Notes: generated from the letters alone by a model not told the origin. 64,000 nucleotides of DNA from Porodaedalea pini (GCA_002794775.1 NBAY01000071.1:1-64000), one strand, 5' to 3'; positions 47,386 through 59,498 are shown, counted from the first letter of the stretch. Numbers and translations: made by a program.

Positions 47386-48468
47386 ATGTCAACAGGAGGG
47401 TTCAGTCAACAACAGATGGAGCAGATCGCGGCCATCGTCGCAAACGCCTTTGCCCATCAGGCGAACAACGCCCCGGCACCGGTCATGGCAGCTAACCCCC
47501 CGACCCCCAACATCGACGTCGCCTGGCCACGTGAATTCACTGGCGGCGATGACTATCTAGATTTCAAACGTGAAATCCTTCTTTTCATTTCGGCAAACCC
47601 GAGCCGATACCCCACGTCGGAGAGTAAGATCTACGTTGCTCTCTCCTACTTGAAGGGTGGAAATGCGGCGACATGGGCGCAGAACTACGTAGAGGAATCA
47701 ATGACGGCTGGCATCGTAACCTTTACCGATAGTTGGACAAGGTTCCAAGAGCACCTAGATGCCTCATTCGATGACCCAAACCGGAAGGAAAAGGTGCTGG
47801 TGAAATTCTGGACCAAGGTCCAGAAAGACCTCACCGCCGATGAGTTCTTCCAGGATCTTGACGTCGTCATTACGAGAGCGGGTCTAACAGATGACAGCAT
47901 CATCTGTGACCGCCTGAAGCGAGCAATGAACATCGAGGTGGTACGAGGGGTGCTGAGGTCAATGCCAGTCCCAACAACTTATGACGACTGGAAGAAGAAG
48001 GCGATTGAGATCGACCAGGGCAAACAACAGATCTGCGCCATACAACAAGGCCGCACGTTTCCACCCCCACCACGCCCGCAACAGCAACATGCACCCCCAG
48101 CCCATCGCCAGGCAGCGGCCCCCCACGTCGACAAATGCGATGCGACTGGCGTCACCTTCGGAGGCACTGGCCAACCAATGGACATCTCGATGAATGAGGC
48201 GCAACACCGATGCGCATGCTGGATCTGCGGCCAGCTGGGTCACTTCAAGGACACGTGCCCTCAAGGAAAGACGATCGTGCAGCGTATGCTGCAGATGATG
48301 GTGCCCGGTGAACATCGCCTCCTCACTGATGAGCTAGGCGCAATGAAGGAATCGGCATTCGAGGAAGTCGTAGACACTCGAAGGTCAACAGTGGAGGACT
48401 ACGTGGAAGAGGAGGGAGAGGACGAAGAGGTTGTGGACTCGCAGGGTTTTGCGAGTGGTCAGACGTAG
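47386..48468 (+). CDS. Gag, element E (intact frame)
   Basis: Complete gag frame of 360 residues starting MSTGGFSQQQMEQI. Capsid-like region with DDYLDFKREILLFISANPSR (about 47545-47605) and DLTADEFFQDLD, a basic/Pro-rich linker, zinc knuckle CWICGQLGHFKDTC (about 48220-48260), and an acidic C-terminus before TAG 48466-48468. The coat protein packages element RNA in cytoplasmic particles. The frame has no stop back to about 47041, and the codons there (KIDLTDEQRQALPAS...) are conserved in other copies, so translation may start upstream by a non-AUG or spliced route. Confidence 0.85.
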   Translation: MSTGGFSQQQMEQIAAIVANAFAHQANNAPAPVMAANPPTPNIDVAWPREFTGGDDYLDFKREILLFISANPSRYPTSESKIYVALSYLKGGNAATWAQNYVEESMTAGIVTFTDSWTRFQEHLDASFDDPNRKEKVLVKFWTKVQKDLTADEFFQDLDVVITRAGLTDDSIICDRLKRAMNIEVVRGVLRSMPVPTTYDDWKKKAIEIDQGKQQICAIQQGRTFPPPPRPQQQHAPPAHRQAAAPHVDKCDATGVTFGGTGQPMDISMNEAQHRCACWICGQLGHFKDTCPQGKTIVQRMLQMMVPGEHRLLTDELGAMKESAFEEVVDTRRSTVEDYVEEEGEDEEVVDSQGFASGQT

Positions 48469-48486
48469 CCACCAGGGCGACTGACC
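48444..48486 (+). promoter_or_regulatory. -1 frameshift signal, element E
   Basis: GGGTTTT (48444-48450), spacer GCGAGT, stem GGTCAG (48457-48462) with CTGACC (48481-48486); the gag stop TAG is in the loop. Confidence 0.7.
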
Positions 48487-48772
48487 AAGAAGAACAAGGA
48501 ACTTTGAATCTGGATTCGCTAAAATATAACCAACCGTCTGTACAATATGTAGAGGCAAATGACGTCGATGGTTTTCCCGATTACAAAGTCCCCACCAGTG
48601 TGAATCAAGAAGGCGAGTACGAGCAGCTGTTCATGAGGGGAACTGGCGGACACCAGCTGGACCTCCTCCTGAATGTTGGACACAGTGTGGAGGGTGAAAG
48701 GAGAGAGGTGGATGCACATGCCCTCGTGGACTCAGGGTGTACAGGATCGTGCATTGACATAAGGTTCGTTGA
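48451..48772 (+). pseudogene. Pol part 1, element E (protease)
   Basis: -1 frame after the slip site. Contains DSLKYNQPSVQYVEANDVDG and protease active site HALVDSGCTGSCID (about 48718-48758). Cut by the insertion of element F after GTTGA. Confidence 0.85.
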
Positions 48773-49197
48773 TGTTAGGACTCATACTTTCACCTTTTCT
48801 TTTATTTCCCCTTTTACCATTTCTTTTCTTTTAATCATCCCTTTTCATCATATTTAATCATCTTTCTAATCATTTCCCACACCCCCTCCACACGACCTTC
48901 ATTCATTCCATTCTGTTTGTTTATGTAACTTTAGATAATATAGTCTCACGGTCGTCGCTATATAAGGTCTCAGGAATCGCATGAACCCCTTGTTCTGCTT
49001 TTCCTCTTACCTCTGCGACGACCTAGGTGAGACTCGTCCCCTTGTATTAGTCTAGTCTTGTATTAATCCTCTTACCTCTGTGATGACCTAGCCTGAGTAA
49101 AGCATGTCCCGAGTCCCCGCTCGAGTATAGCACATCCCAGACGACAGTCAGCAGAGGCCTGCCCAGTCCGAGTCGTCTCCCGGACTCCCGCCTAACA
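48773..49197 (+). repeat. Element F 5' LTR
   Basis: 425 bp, TGTTAGGACTCATAC to CCGCCTAACA. TATATAAGG near 48959-48967; R start GTTCTGCTTTT at 48992-49002. Confidence 0.95.
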
Positions 49198-49198
49198 T

Positions 49199-49209
49199 AA
49201 AAGCAGAAC
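49199..49209 (+). promoter_or_regulatory. Primer-binding site, element F
   Basis: AAAAGCAGAAC, complementary to 48992-49002. Confidence 0.75.
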
Positions 49210-49919
49210 CTCACCCAGGCTCATCCCCAGCATAAGTCGTCGCTGCCGACTCGCCTTCACTCGGTCTAGAGGAGCGCTCCCCTCGAAGGACTTGACGTGT
49301 AAACCCCCTAAACGACAAACCCTCAACCCTGCCCGGACGTTTTCGGACGTTCGTGTATTACATAAACCCTTCAACCGACTTTTCCCGACCCTGGCTCTTC
49401 GAATTAGCCTCTGGTGGAGTACGCACCTGACGTGGACATGGGCAACCAGACGAGTACAAACCTCAACGGCAATCTCATTTGTGATCTCGCTCGGCTCCTA
49501 CCGCCTCGTCATCAACTTCGCCGACAAACCCATTCAACATTGGCGTAACCCGGATCGAATGCACAACCCATCCCTGTTCCCCCTCTGGTCTAGTCAAGAT
49601 AGATCTCACAGAGGAACAACAGCAGGCCCTACCCTCATCCTCACAGTTTGACCCAGGCCGCGCTTCATACATCGCAACCGACAGCGAGCACGTCACCCAC
49701 AACATCTGGTGGAGCGACATCAGACACGCTTGGTACTCGACTAACGAACAAGCTCAATGAGTTCGGTGGGCACCTCGAACCCCTCGCACGCCATCATCAC
49801 CTACGGTCTTGACATCGTCAGTCATCCTCCCAAGCAAACCAGGAGGATATCGTACGCCCCGTAGAGATTCATCACCACCAACACCTCCTGAACACCTATC
49901 CCGCACGCCGGCACTGACA

Positions 49920-50999
49920 ATGTCAACGTCTACGGGTTTCACTCAACAACAACAACGGGAGCTCGCAGCGTTAATCGCTGCGGCCTTCACTCAGCAAGTG
50001 GCGAATGTCCCCACCGCACAAGCCTCGAATGCTCCGCCCCCCAACATTGACGTCGCCCGGCCACGTGAATTTGCTGGCGGTGACGATTACCTCGATTTCA
50101 AGCACAAAGTCCTTCTCTTTGTCTCGGCAAATCCAACGAGATACCCCTCGTCGTCGAGCAAGATCTACGTCGCGCTCTCCTATCTCAAGGGTGGCAACGC
50201 GTCAATGTGGGCACAGAACTACGTCCAGGAATTCATGACAAACGGGGTCATGAGTTTCACGGATAGCTGGGCTAGGTTCCAGGAATGACTGGACGCCTCC
50301 TTTGACGACCCAAACAGAAAGGAGAAGGCGTTGAAGAAGTTCCAGGAAAAGGTCCAGAAAGACCTCTCTGCTGACGAGTTCTTCCAAGACCTCGACGTAA
50401 TAATCAAGGCAGCAGAACTGATAGACGATGGTGTCATCTGCAACTGCCTAAAGCGTGCAATGAACATTGAGGTGGTCCATGGAGTGCTAAGGTCAATGCC
50501 GGTCCTGACAAGGTACGAGGACTGGAAAAAGAAGGCCATCAAAATCGATCATGGCAAACAGCAGATCCGCGCCATCCAACGAGGCTGCGTATTACCTCCA
50601 ATGTGCCAGCAGCTGCAGCAGGCGTCACCCGTCCATCGTCCCTTTGCCGCCCCCCACGTCGACAAACGCGATGCAACTGGCGTCACCTTTGGAGGTGCAG
50701 GCCAGCCAATGGATGTCTCGATGAACGAGGCACAACACTGACGTGTGTGTTGGATCTGCGGTGGGCTGGATCACTTTAAGAGCAAGTGCCCGCAAGGAAA
50801 ACCGATCGTCCAGCGCATGCTGGAGCTGATGGCACTGGGCGAGCGTCGCCTCCTTGCCGACGAGCTCAGCGCAATGAAGGAATCAGCCTTCGAGGAAGTC
50901 ATAGACACTTGGAGGACGACTGTGGAGGATTATGTGGAGGAAGAAGGTGATGGTGAAGAGGTTGTCGACTCGCAGGGTTTTGCGAATGGTCAGGCATAG
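49920..50999 (+). pseudogene. Gag, element F
   Basis: Starts MSTSTGFTQQQQRELAAL. Two TGA codons, at 50286-50288 (Arg in QERLDA of relatives) and about 50740, interrupt an otherwise complete frame. Zinc knuckle CWICGGLDHFKSKC (about 50748-50790). TAG 50997-50999. Confidence 0.85.
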
Positions 51000-51017
51000 C
51001 CACTGGGGCGACTGACC
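50975..51017 (+). promoter_or_regulatory. -1 frameshift signal, element F
   Basis: GGGTTTT (50975-50981), spacer GCGAAT, GGTCAG (50988-50993) pairing with CTGACC (51012-51017). The -1 frame is open from here through the protease. Confidence 0.7.
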
Positions 51018-54000
51018 GAGAAGTTCCAAAGGTTTCAAGTTCGGATCCGTTAAAATATAGTCAACCGCCTGTACAATATCTAGATGCAAACAGCATCGAT
51101 GACTTTTCCGACTATGAAAACCCTACTGGTGTGAACAAAGAAGGCATCGAAGAGAAGTTGTTCATGAGGGGAACTGGCGGACGCCAGCTGGATCTCCTCC
51201 TGAACATCAGACACAGCGTAGTGGGTGAGACGAGAGAGGTGGATGCGCATGCCCTCGTAGATTCCGGATGCACAGGATCATGCATCAATGTGAGGTTCAT
51301 CGAGCGATACGGGTTGGAGACCAAGCGATACATTTGGCCCCTCGCAGTGCTCAATGCTGACGGCACGCACAACGAAGCCGGGTTGATCGAGGAATACGTT
51401 GACGTCGAGCTTATGATTGGGCACCACAGGGAGAGGATTGTCCTTGTGGTGACGTCACTGGCATCATCAAACATCTTCCTTGGTTACGATTGGCTTCGAC
51501 GTCACAACCCGGAGGTCGACTGGAAGACGGGTTTGATTGAATTCACCCGTTGCCCGGAGGAGTGCACAATCGAGAAGGAGGATGTGAAAGAGACAAGGAG
51601 GGTGAGAGAGGTGCAAATGGACAAGGCGTCCTGGCCCGCATACCTCAACAACTACGCCAACGTCTTCTCAGAGAAGGGGTTCGAGAAGTTGCCTGAACAC
51701 CGACCATGGGACCACGTCATCAATCTGAAGCCCAACTTCAAGCCCAGTGACTGCAAGATCTACCCACCCATGCCAACAGAGCAGCAGTCGCTCAAGGACT
51801 TCCTCGACAAGAACTTGAAGTCTGGTCGCATCCGAAGGTCCATATCGCCTATGGCATCGCCCTTCTTCTTTATCAAGAAGGCCAACAAATCGCTACGCCC
51901 GATCCAGGATTACCGTAAGCTTAATGACGGTACGATCAAGAACAAGTATCCCCTCCCTCTCATTGACGAACTTGTCGACAAGGTCAAGAAAGCGAAGTAC
52001 ATCACTAAACTTGACCTTCGCTGGGGATACTACAACGTCCGGATCCGCGAAGGCGATGAGTGGAAGGCAGCCTTTCACACGAATATGGGTCTCTTTGAAC
52101 GACGGTAATGTTCTTTGGTCTCTGCAACGCACCGGCGACATTCCAAGCTTTCGTCAACCACATCTTCAAGGGACTGATCTATGACAACCTGATCATCATC
52201 TACCTCGACGACATATTGATTCTCTCACAAACTCTTGAGGAACATATTGAGACATCGAGACATGTCCTTCAGATCCTGCGAGAGAACGGCCTATACCTGA
52301 AACCGGAGAAGTGCGAGTTTGACACCAAAGTGGTAAAGTACCTCGGCCACATCGTCGGCAATGGCGAGATCAGAGCGGACCCGGCAAAGACGGAAGCAAT
52401 CGCAAACTGGCCCGTCCCACAAAACGTCAAACAGCTGCAACAATTCCTCGGCATGGGCAACTGGCTGCGACGATTCATCAAGGACTACAGCAAGGTAGTC
52501 CATCCGCTGACGTCGCTGACTGGCAAGAAGGACTGGGTATGGGAGACCAAACAGCAGGAGGCGTTCGAGGAGTTGAGACGACGTCTCTGCTCACCTCCAG
52601 TCCTGGCCATCGCGAACGATGAGGGCCCTTTCCGCATCAAAGTGGACTCATCAAACTTTGTGCTTGGAGGAGTGTTGTTGCAGAAGCAGGAAGGCAAGTG
52701 GAGGGTAGTCGCCTACAGGTCAGAAGCACTCCTACCGGCAGAACGAAACTACGAGATCTATGACAAGGAGATGCTCGCGATCATTTTGGCACTCAAGGAG
52801 TGGAGGCAATACCTCCTCGGCGCCCATCATCCCATTGAGATCTGGTCTGATCATGCTAACCTTACCTACTTCAGGTTGGCGCAAAAGCTGAGCTATCGAC
52901 AAGCTCGCTGGCGGACGGAGCTCGAGGAATTCGACTTCCACCTCGAACACAAGTCGGGGAAGATGATGGGTAAGGCGGACTTACTGTCGCGCAAGGCAGG
53001 CTATGATGAGGGCAAGGATGACAACGACGGCGTTGTGTTCATCAAGGACAAGTGGCTGAATCATGGAGTGGTGAGGACATCGGGTGATGAGGTGTTGGAC
53101 AGAGTAGGTGAAGTGCAGAGGGCGCAACACGAGTTGGAGAGGCCGACAGGGATGATAGAGGTCAACGGGTTGTGGCGCATGAAAGGCAAGGTATACGTGC
53201 CATCGTCAATGAAGGAGGCTGTATTGCAGGAATGTCATGACTCGGTTCTGGCTGGACACCCAGGAGCGTCAAAAATGGTGGAGCTCGTCCGTCGAGACTT
53301 CTGGTGGACGTTGATGTTCTCCGACGTCCAAGCGTATGTCCAAGGGTGTGATCGCTGTCAGTGAACAAAGGCTCTGAGGGCGTCAAGGTCAAGGCCACTC
53401 CATCCAAACGCAGTCCCTGAAGGCCCCTGGGAAATCGTCACAGTCAACCTCATTGGAGAACTCCCGGACTCCAAGGGGCACAACGCGATCTGCGTCTTCG
53501 TTGATAGGTTCTCGAAACAGATGCACGCGATCCCGACGACGACAAAGTTGTCGGCGGAAGGCATGGCCCAGATGTACCACGACCATGTCTTCCGCCTCCA
53601 CGGCTTACCAAAGAAGATCATCCATGACCATGGCACACAGTTCGACGCTTTGATGATGAAGGAGCTGTACAAACTCCTGCACATTGAAGGCAACCCGTCA
53701 ACGGCGTATCACCCACAGACGGATGGTCAAACGGAACATGTTAACCAAGAACTCGAACAGTACCTTCGACTCTTCATCAACCATTGTCAATCGGATTGGA
53801 AGGACTGGCTCCCCCTCGCGGAGTTCGCATACAACAACCGCAAACACTCGGCGACAAAAATGTCCCCCTTCTATGCGAACACAGGACGTCACCCCTTGAG
53901 CTTTGACACAACACGAACCTTGTCTACCAACATGTTGGCGGAAGAATTCGTGAAGCACATCAAGGAGACTCATCGCATTGCGAAGGACAACTTGGTCAAG

Positions 54001-54594
54001 GCGGCGGACGACATGAAGCGCTACCACGACCGGAAAGCAGGGACTTCGGTGGAGTACAAGGCTGGAGACAAGGTTTTCCTTGACGGGCAAAACATCAGCA
54101 CAGACTCGCCGATGAAGAAACTCACTGACAAATGGTATGGTCCCTTCGAGATCAATGACAAGGTGGGAGCTAGCACATACAAACTCAAGCTCCCCAAGCA
54201 CTGGAAGAGGGTCCACCCAGTCTTCAACGAGGCCCTGCTAAAGCCTGCCATTGAACCATCCTTCGAAAGCCAGAAACAACCAGCACCGCCCCCACCTGAC
54301 ATTGTCGACAACGAGGAAGAGTACGAGATCGAGGAAGTTCTAGACTCGCGTCTGCACCGAGGGAAGCTACAATACCTCGTCAAGTGGGTTGGCTACAATG
54401 AACCGACTTGGCAGCCCAAGATGGACTTTGGCGAGAACGCAAAGGAGGCGATCGCTGAATTCTATCGAAAACACCCCGGCGCCCCTCGAAAACTCAACAT
54501 CCCTCACCAACGACTTCGCCCACGCTTCATCGACACTGAACCTGATGACCACGATCATGGCTGGTCGGGACGCCCAGCCTTGAGGGGGGGGTAA
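50982..54594 (+). pseudogene. Pol, element F
   Basis: Protease HALVDSGCTGSCIN (about 51249-51290), RT from about 51640 with a 1-base deletion near 52098 (after GLFE), then YLDDILIL (about 52200), RNase H (KVDSSNFVLGG; IEIWSDHANLTYF), integrase zinc-binding CHDSVLAGHPG, TGA at 53362 (Arg in CQRT), catalytic core with VTVNLIGEL (first catalytic Asp replaced by Asn), HDHGTQF and GQTE, GPF motif and chromodomain KLQYLVKWVGYNEPTWQP (about 54365-54418). TAA at 54592-54594 directly abuts the 3' LTR. Confidence 0.85.
54583..54591 (+). promoter_or_regulatory. Polypurine tract, element F
   Basis: AGGGGGGGG run just before the TAA stop and the 3' LTR, the expected site for plus-strand priming. Confidence 0.65.
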
Positions 54595-55020
54595 TGTTAG
54601 GACTCGTACTTTCACCTTTTCTTTTATTTCCCCTTTTACCATTTCTTTTCTTTTAATCGTCCCTTTTCATCATATTTAATCATCTTTCTAATCATTTCCC
54701 ACACCCCCTCCACATGACCTTCATTTGTTCCATTCCGTTCATTTATGTAACTTTAGATAATATAGTCTCACGGTCGCTGCTATATAAGGTCTCAGGAATC
54801 GCATGAACCCCTTGTTCTGCTTTTCCTCTTACCTCTGCAACGACCTAGGTGAGACTCGTTTCCCTTGTATTAGTTTAGACTTGTATTAATCCTCTTACCT
54901 CCACGACGACCTAGCCTGAGTAAAGCGTGTCCCAAGTCCCCGCTCGAGTATAGCACATCCCAGACGACAGTCAGCAGAGGCCTGCCCAGTCCGAGTCATC
55001 TCCCGGACTCCTGCCTAACA
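54595..55020 (+). repeat. Element F 3' LTR
   Basis: 426 bp, TGTTAGGACTCGTAC to CTGCCTAACA, followed by the target duplication GTTGA. Confidence 0.95.
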
Positions 55021-55434
55021 GTTGAGTGATACAGATTAGAAACCAAGCGATACATCTGACCCCTCACGGTGCTCAATGCAGATGGCACGCACAACGAGGC
55101 CGGGTTGATCAAAAACTACATCAATATCGATTTGATGATCAGACACCACAAGGAAAGAATCATCCTTGCGGTAACATCCCTAGCGTCATCAAACATCTTC
55201 CTTGGTTACGACTGGCTTCGACGCCACAATCCAGAAGTTGACTGGAAGACGGGTTCGATTGAATTCACCCGCTGTCCAGAGGAGTGTGCAATTGAGAAGG
55301 AGGTTGCAGAAGAGATGAGGAGGGTGAGAGAGGTGCGAATGGACAAGGTGTCCTGGCCCGCATACCTCAACGACTTCGCCGACGTTTTCAGCGAAAAAGG
55401 CTTTGAGAAACTGCCAGAACATAGACCCTGGGAT
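55021..55434 (+). pseudogene. Pol part 2, element E (protease to RT start)
   Basis: Resumes after F: the split codon GAG is followed by TGA (CGA in relatives) at 55027 and another TGA near 55054, then VLNADGTHNEAGLI, SNIFLGYDWLRRHNPEVDWK and FEKLPEHRPWD. Cut by element G after GGGAT. Confidence 0.85.
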
Positions 55435-55847
55435 TGTTAGGCGGGAGTCCGGGAGACGACTCGGACTGGGCAGGCCTCGGCTGACTGTTGTCTGGGACGT
55501 GCTATACTCGAGCATAGACTTGGGACACGCTTACTCAGGCTAGGTCGTCGCGGAGGTAAGAGGATTAATACAAGTCTAAACTAATACAAGGGGGATGAGT
55601 CTCACCTAGGTCGTCGCGGAGGTAAGAGGAAAAGCAGAACAAGGAGTTCATGCGATTCCTGAGACCTTATATAGCGACGACCGTGAGACTATATTACCTA
55701 ACATTACATAACGAGTGGGAATGGAACAAATGAAGGCAGTGTGGGAGTGATTGTGTAAGATGGGTAAATATAATGAAAAGGACGGATATAATAAAGGAAA
55801 TGGTAAAAGGGAAAATAAAGGAAAAGGTGAAAGTTCAGGTTCTAACA
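55435..55847 (-). repeat. Element G 3' LTR
   Basis: 413 bp reading (minus strand) TGTTAGAACCTGAAC to CCGCCTAACA. Confidence 0.95.
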
Positions 55848-58800
55848 TTACCCCCCCTTCAAGGTTGGGCGTCCCGACCAACCATGATCGCGGTCGTCAG
55901 GTTCAGTGTCGACGAAGAGCGGACGGAGTCGTTGACGAGGGATGTCGAGTTTCCGAGGTGCACTGGGATGTTTGAGGTAGAACTCAGCGATCGCCTCCTT
56001 CGCGTTCTCGCCGAAGTCCGTCTCAGGCTGCCAAGTAGGTTCATTGTAGCCGACCCACTTGACAAGGTACTGTAGTTTCCCTCGGTGTAGACGTGAGTCT
56101 AAGACTTCCTCGAGTTCGTACTCCTCCTCGTTGTCGACGATGTCTGGCGGCGGCGGCGGCGGTTGCTTCTGGCTTTCAAAGGATGGTTCGACGGCGGGTT
56201 TCAATAGGGCTTCGTTGAAGACAGGGTGGACCTTTTTCCATCGCTTCGGGAGTTTGAGCTTGTATGCGCTCGCTCCTACCTTGTCGACTACGTCAAAGGG
56301 GCCGTACCATTTGTCTGCGAGTTTCTTTGTCAGCGAGTCCGTACTGATGTTTCGCCCATCAAGGAAGACCTTGTCTCCAGCCTTGTACTCCACCGAAGCT
56401 CCTGCTGTCCGGTCATGGTATCGCTTCATGTCCTCTGCTGCCTTGACTAGGTTGTCCTTAGCAACGCGATGAGTCTCCTTGATGTGCTTTGCGAATTCTT
56501 CCGCTGACATGTTAGCAGATGAGGTTCGTGTCGTGTCGAAGCTCAAGGGGTGACGTCCTGTGTTCGCGTAGAAGGGGGACATCTTCATTGCTGAGTGTTC
56601 ACGGTTGTTGTATGCGAACTCTGCAAGGGGGAGCCAGTCCTTCCAGTCCGATTGCCGATGGTTAACGAAGAGTCGAAGGTACTGTTCGAGCTCTTGGTTA
56701 ACGCGTTCCGTTTGACCATCCGTCTGTGGATGGTACACTGTTGATGGGTTGCATTCAATGTGCAGAAGTTTGTACAGCTCCTTCATCATCGACGCATCGA
56801 ACTGCGTGCCTCGGTCATGGATGATCTTCTTTGGTAGGCCATGGAGGCGGAAGACGTGGTCGCGGTACAGCTGGGCCATGCCTTCTGCTGACAGCCTCGT
56901 CGTCGTCGGGATCGCGTGCATCTGCTTCGAGAACCTATCCACGAAGACGCAGATCGCGTTGCGTCCCTTGGAGTCCGGGAGCTCTCCGATTAGGTCGACC
57001 GTAACAATTTCCCAGGGTCCTTCAGGGACAGCGTTTGGATGGAGCGGTCTAGACCTCGACGTTCTTAAGGCTTTCGTCCGTTGACAATGGTCGCATCCTC
57101 AGACGTATGCTCGGACGTCGGAGAACATCGATGCCCACCAGAAATCGCGACGGACGAGCTCTACTGTCTTCGACGCTCCCGGATGACCAGCCAGAACCGA
57201 GTCGTGGCACTCCCGCAACACGGCCTCCTTTATTGTCGATGGAACATACACCTTGCCTTTCATTCGCCACAACTCGGCGACCTTCACCAAACCCGTAGGC
57301 CTCTCCGACTCGTACTGCGCCCTCTGCGCTTCACCTACTCGTTCCATCACCTCGTCGCACGATGTCCGCACCACTCCACGGTTCAACCACTTATCCTTGA
57401 TGAACACGACCCCATCGTTGTCATCCTTCCCCTGATCGTAGCCCGCCATGCGCGATAGTAGGTCTGCCTTGCCCATCGTCTTGCCCGACTTGTGTTCGAG
57501 GTGGAAGTCGAATTCTTCAAGTTCAGTCCGCCAGCGAGCTTGGCGATAGCTCAGCTTCTGCGCCGACCTGAAGTAGGTGAGGTTGGCGTGGTCGGACCAG
57601 ATTTCAATCTTGTGGCGAGCGCCAAGGAGGTATTGCTGCCACTCCTTGAGCGCCGAAACGATCGTGAGCATCTCCTTGTCGTAGATCTCGTAGTTTCGTT
57701 CTGCCGGTTCAAGTGCCTCTGACCTGTAGGCGATCACCCTCCACTTCCCTTCCTGCTTCTGCAACAACACACCACCGAGTGCAAAGTTCGACGAGTCTGC
57801 TTCTACGCGGAAGGGGCCCTCGTCATTGGCGATGGCTAGGACTGGAGGTGAGCAGAGACGTTGTCTCAGCTCCTCGAACGCTTCCTGCTGTTCGGTCTCC
57901 CATACCCAGTCCTTCTTGCCCGTTAATGACGTCAACGGTCGGACCACCTTGCTGTAGTCCTTAATAAACCGTCTCAGCCAGTTTCCCATGCCGAGGAACT
58001 GTTGCAGCTCCTTGAGGTTCCGTGGGACTGGCCAGTTCGCAATCGCCTCCGTCTTTGCCGGGTCAGCCCTGATCTCGCCATTGCCAATGATGTGGCCGAG
58101 GTATTTGACGACCTTGGCGTCAAACTCGCACTTCTCCGGCTTCAGGTACAGGCCATTTTCTCGGAGGATCTGGAGTACGCGCCTCGACGTGTCGATATGC
58201 TCCTCAATGGTTTCCGAGAGGATCAGGATGTCGTCGAGGTATACGATGATCAAGTTCGCATAGATTAGGTCCTTAAAGATGTGGTTGACAAAGGCCTGGA
58301 ATGTGGCCGGCACGTTGCAAAGACCAAAAAACATGACCGTTGGTTCGAAGAGGCCCATGTTCGTGCGAAACGCTGCCTTCCATTCGTCACCCTCGCAGAT
58401 CCGGATATTGTAGTACCCCCAGCAAAGGTCAAGCTTAGTGATGTACTTCGCTTTCTTGACCTTGTCGACGAGTTCGTCAATGAGAGGGAGGGGATACTTG
58501 TTCTTGATCGTACCGTCATTGAGCTTACGGTAATCCTGGATCGGACGTAGCGATTTGTTGGCCTTCTTAATGAAGAAGAAGGGCGACGCCATGGGCGATA
58601 TCGACCGTCGAATGCGACCCGACTTCAGATTTTCATCAAGGAAGTCCTTGAGTGACTGCTGCTCAGTTGGCGTGAGCGGGTAGATCTTACAGTCGCTCGG
58701 TTTGAAGTCGGGCTTCAAGTCGATGACATGGTCCCAGGGTCGGTGTTCCGGCAGCTTCTCGAAACCTTTTTCGCTGAAAACGTCGGCGTAGTCGTTGAGG

Positions 58801-59491
58801 TATGCGGGCCAGGACGCCTTGTCCATTCGCATCTCACTCACCCTCCTCATCTGCTCCACCACCTTCTTCACCTTGCCTAGGTCCTCCACCGGCTCTCTCT
58901 CGATCGCACATTCTTCTGGACAGCGGGTGAATTCGATCGAACCCGTTTTCCAGTCGACCTCCGGATTGTGACGTCGAAGCCAGTCGTATCCTAGGAAGAT
59001 GTTTGACGACGCTAGGGATGTTACCGCGAGGACAATCCTCTCCTGGTGACGGCCGATCATGAGCTTGACGTCAACGTACTCCTCGATCAATCCGGCCTCA
59101 TTGTGCGTACCATCGGCGTTGAGCACCACGAGGGGTCGAATGTAGCGTTTCATTTCCAACCCGTACCTCTCGACGAACCTGACGTCGATGCAGGATCCTG
59201 TGCATCCTGAATCCACAAGGGCATGCGCATCTACCTCTCTCGCCTCACCCACTATTTCATGCTCAACGGTCAGGAGAAGGTCCAGCTGGCGTCCACCAGT
59301 TCCTCTCACGAACAGTTGCTCGTACTCTTCATCTTTGTTCACACCGGTGGGGACTTCGTAATCGGGAAAACCATCGACGTCGTTTGCATCTATGTATTGT
59401 ACAGACGGTTGGTTATATTTTAGCGAATCCGGATTCGAAGTCCCTTGTTCTTCTCGGTCAGTCGCCCCGATGGCTATGCCTGACCACTCGC
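55848..59491 (-). pseudogene. Pol, element G (one nonsense codon)
   Basis: Read in the -1 frame from the slip site. Residue numbers count from 59342. Protease DSG at 44-46; RT with [22 protein letters not shown] and YLDD at 368-371; RNase H about 513-635 (FRVEADSSN, IEIWSDHAN, GKADLLSR); integrase zinc-binding HX..H with CHDSVLAGHPG. Then a single TGA at 57099-57101 where relatives have CGA, just before GCDHC. The frame continues with VDLIGEL, HDRGTQF and GQTE (DD35E spacing), a GPF module, and chromodomain KLQYLVKWVGYNEPTWQP, ending TAA 55848-55850. In the life cycle it supplies maturation, cDNA synthesis and chromatin-guided integration. Only the TGA visibly prevents a full-length product. 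Confidence 0.9.
55851..55859 (-). promoter_or_regulatory. Polypurine tract, element G
   Basis: AAGGGGGGG on the sense strand, separated from the 3' LTR only by the pol stop codon TAA. Confidence 0.65.
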
Positions 59492-59498
59492 AAAACCC
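59456..59498 (-). promoter_or_regulatory. -1 frameshift signal, element G
   Basis: GGGTTTT at 59492-59498 (minus), spacer GCGAGT, stem GGTCAG (59480-59485) with CTGACC (59456-59461), loop holding the gag TAG (59474-59476). The -1 frame is open upstream and downstream of the stop. Confidence 0.75.

Larger units (their letters stand above)
48773..55020 (+). mobile_element. Gypsy chromovirus F, complete, inserted in E
   Basis: 6248 bp with LTRs 48773-49197 and 54595-55020 and a perfect 5-bp target duplication GTTGA (48768-48772 and 55021-55025). The two LTRs differ at roughly 20 positions, many of them CpG transitions, so it is older than G. LTR U3 differs from the A-E type (TATA context GCTATATAAGGTCTC). 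Confidence 0.95.
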
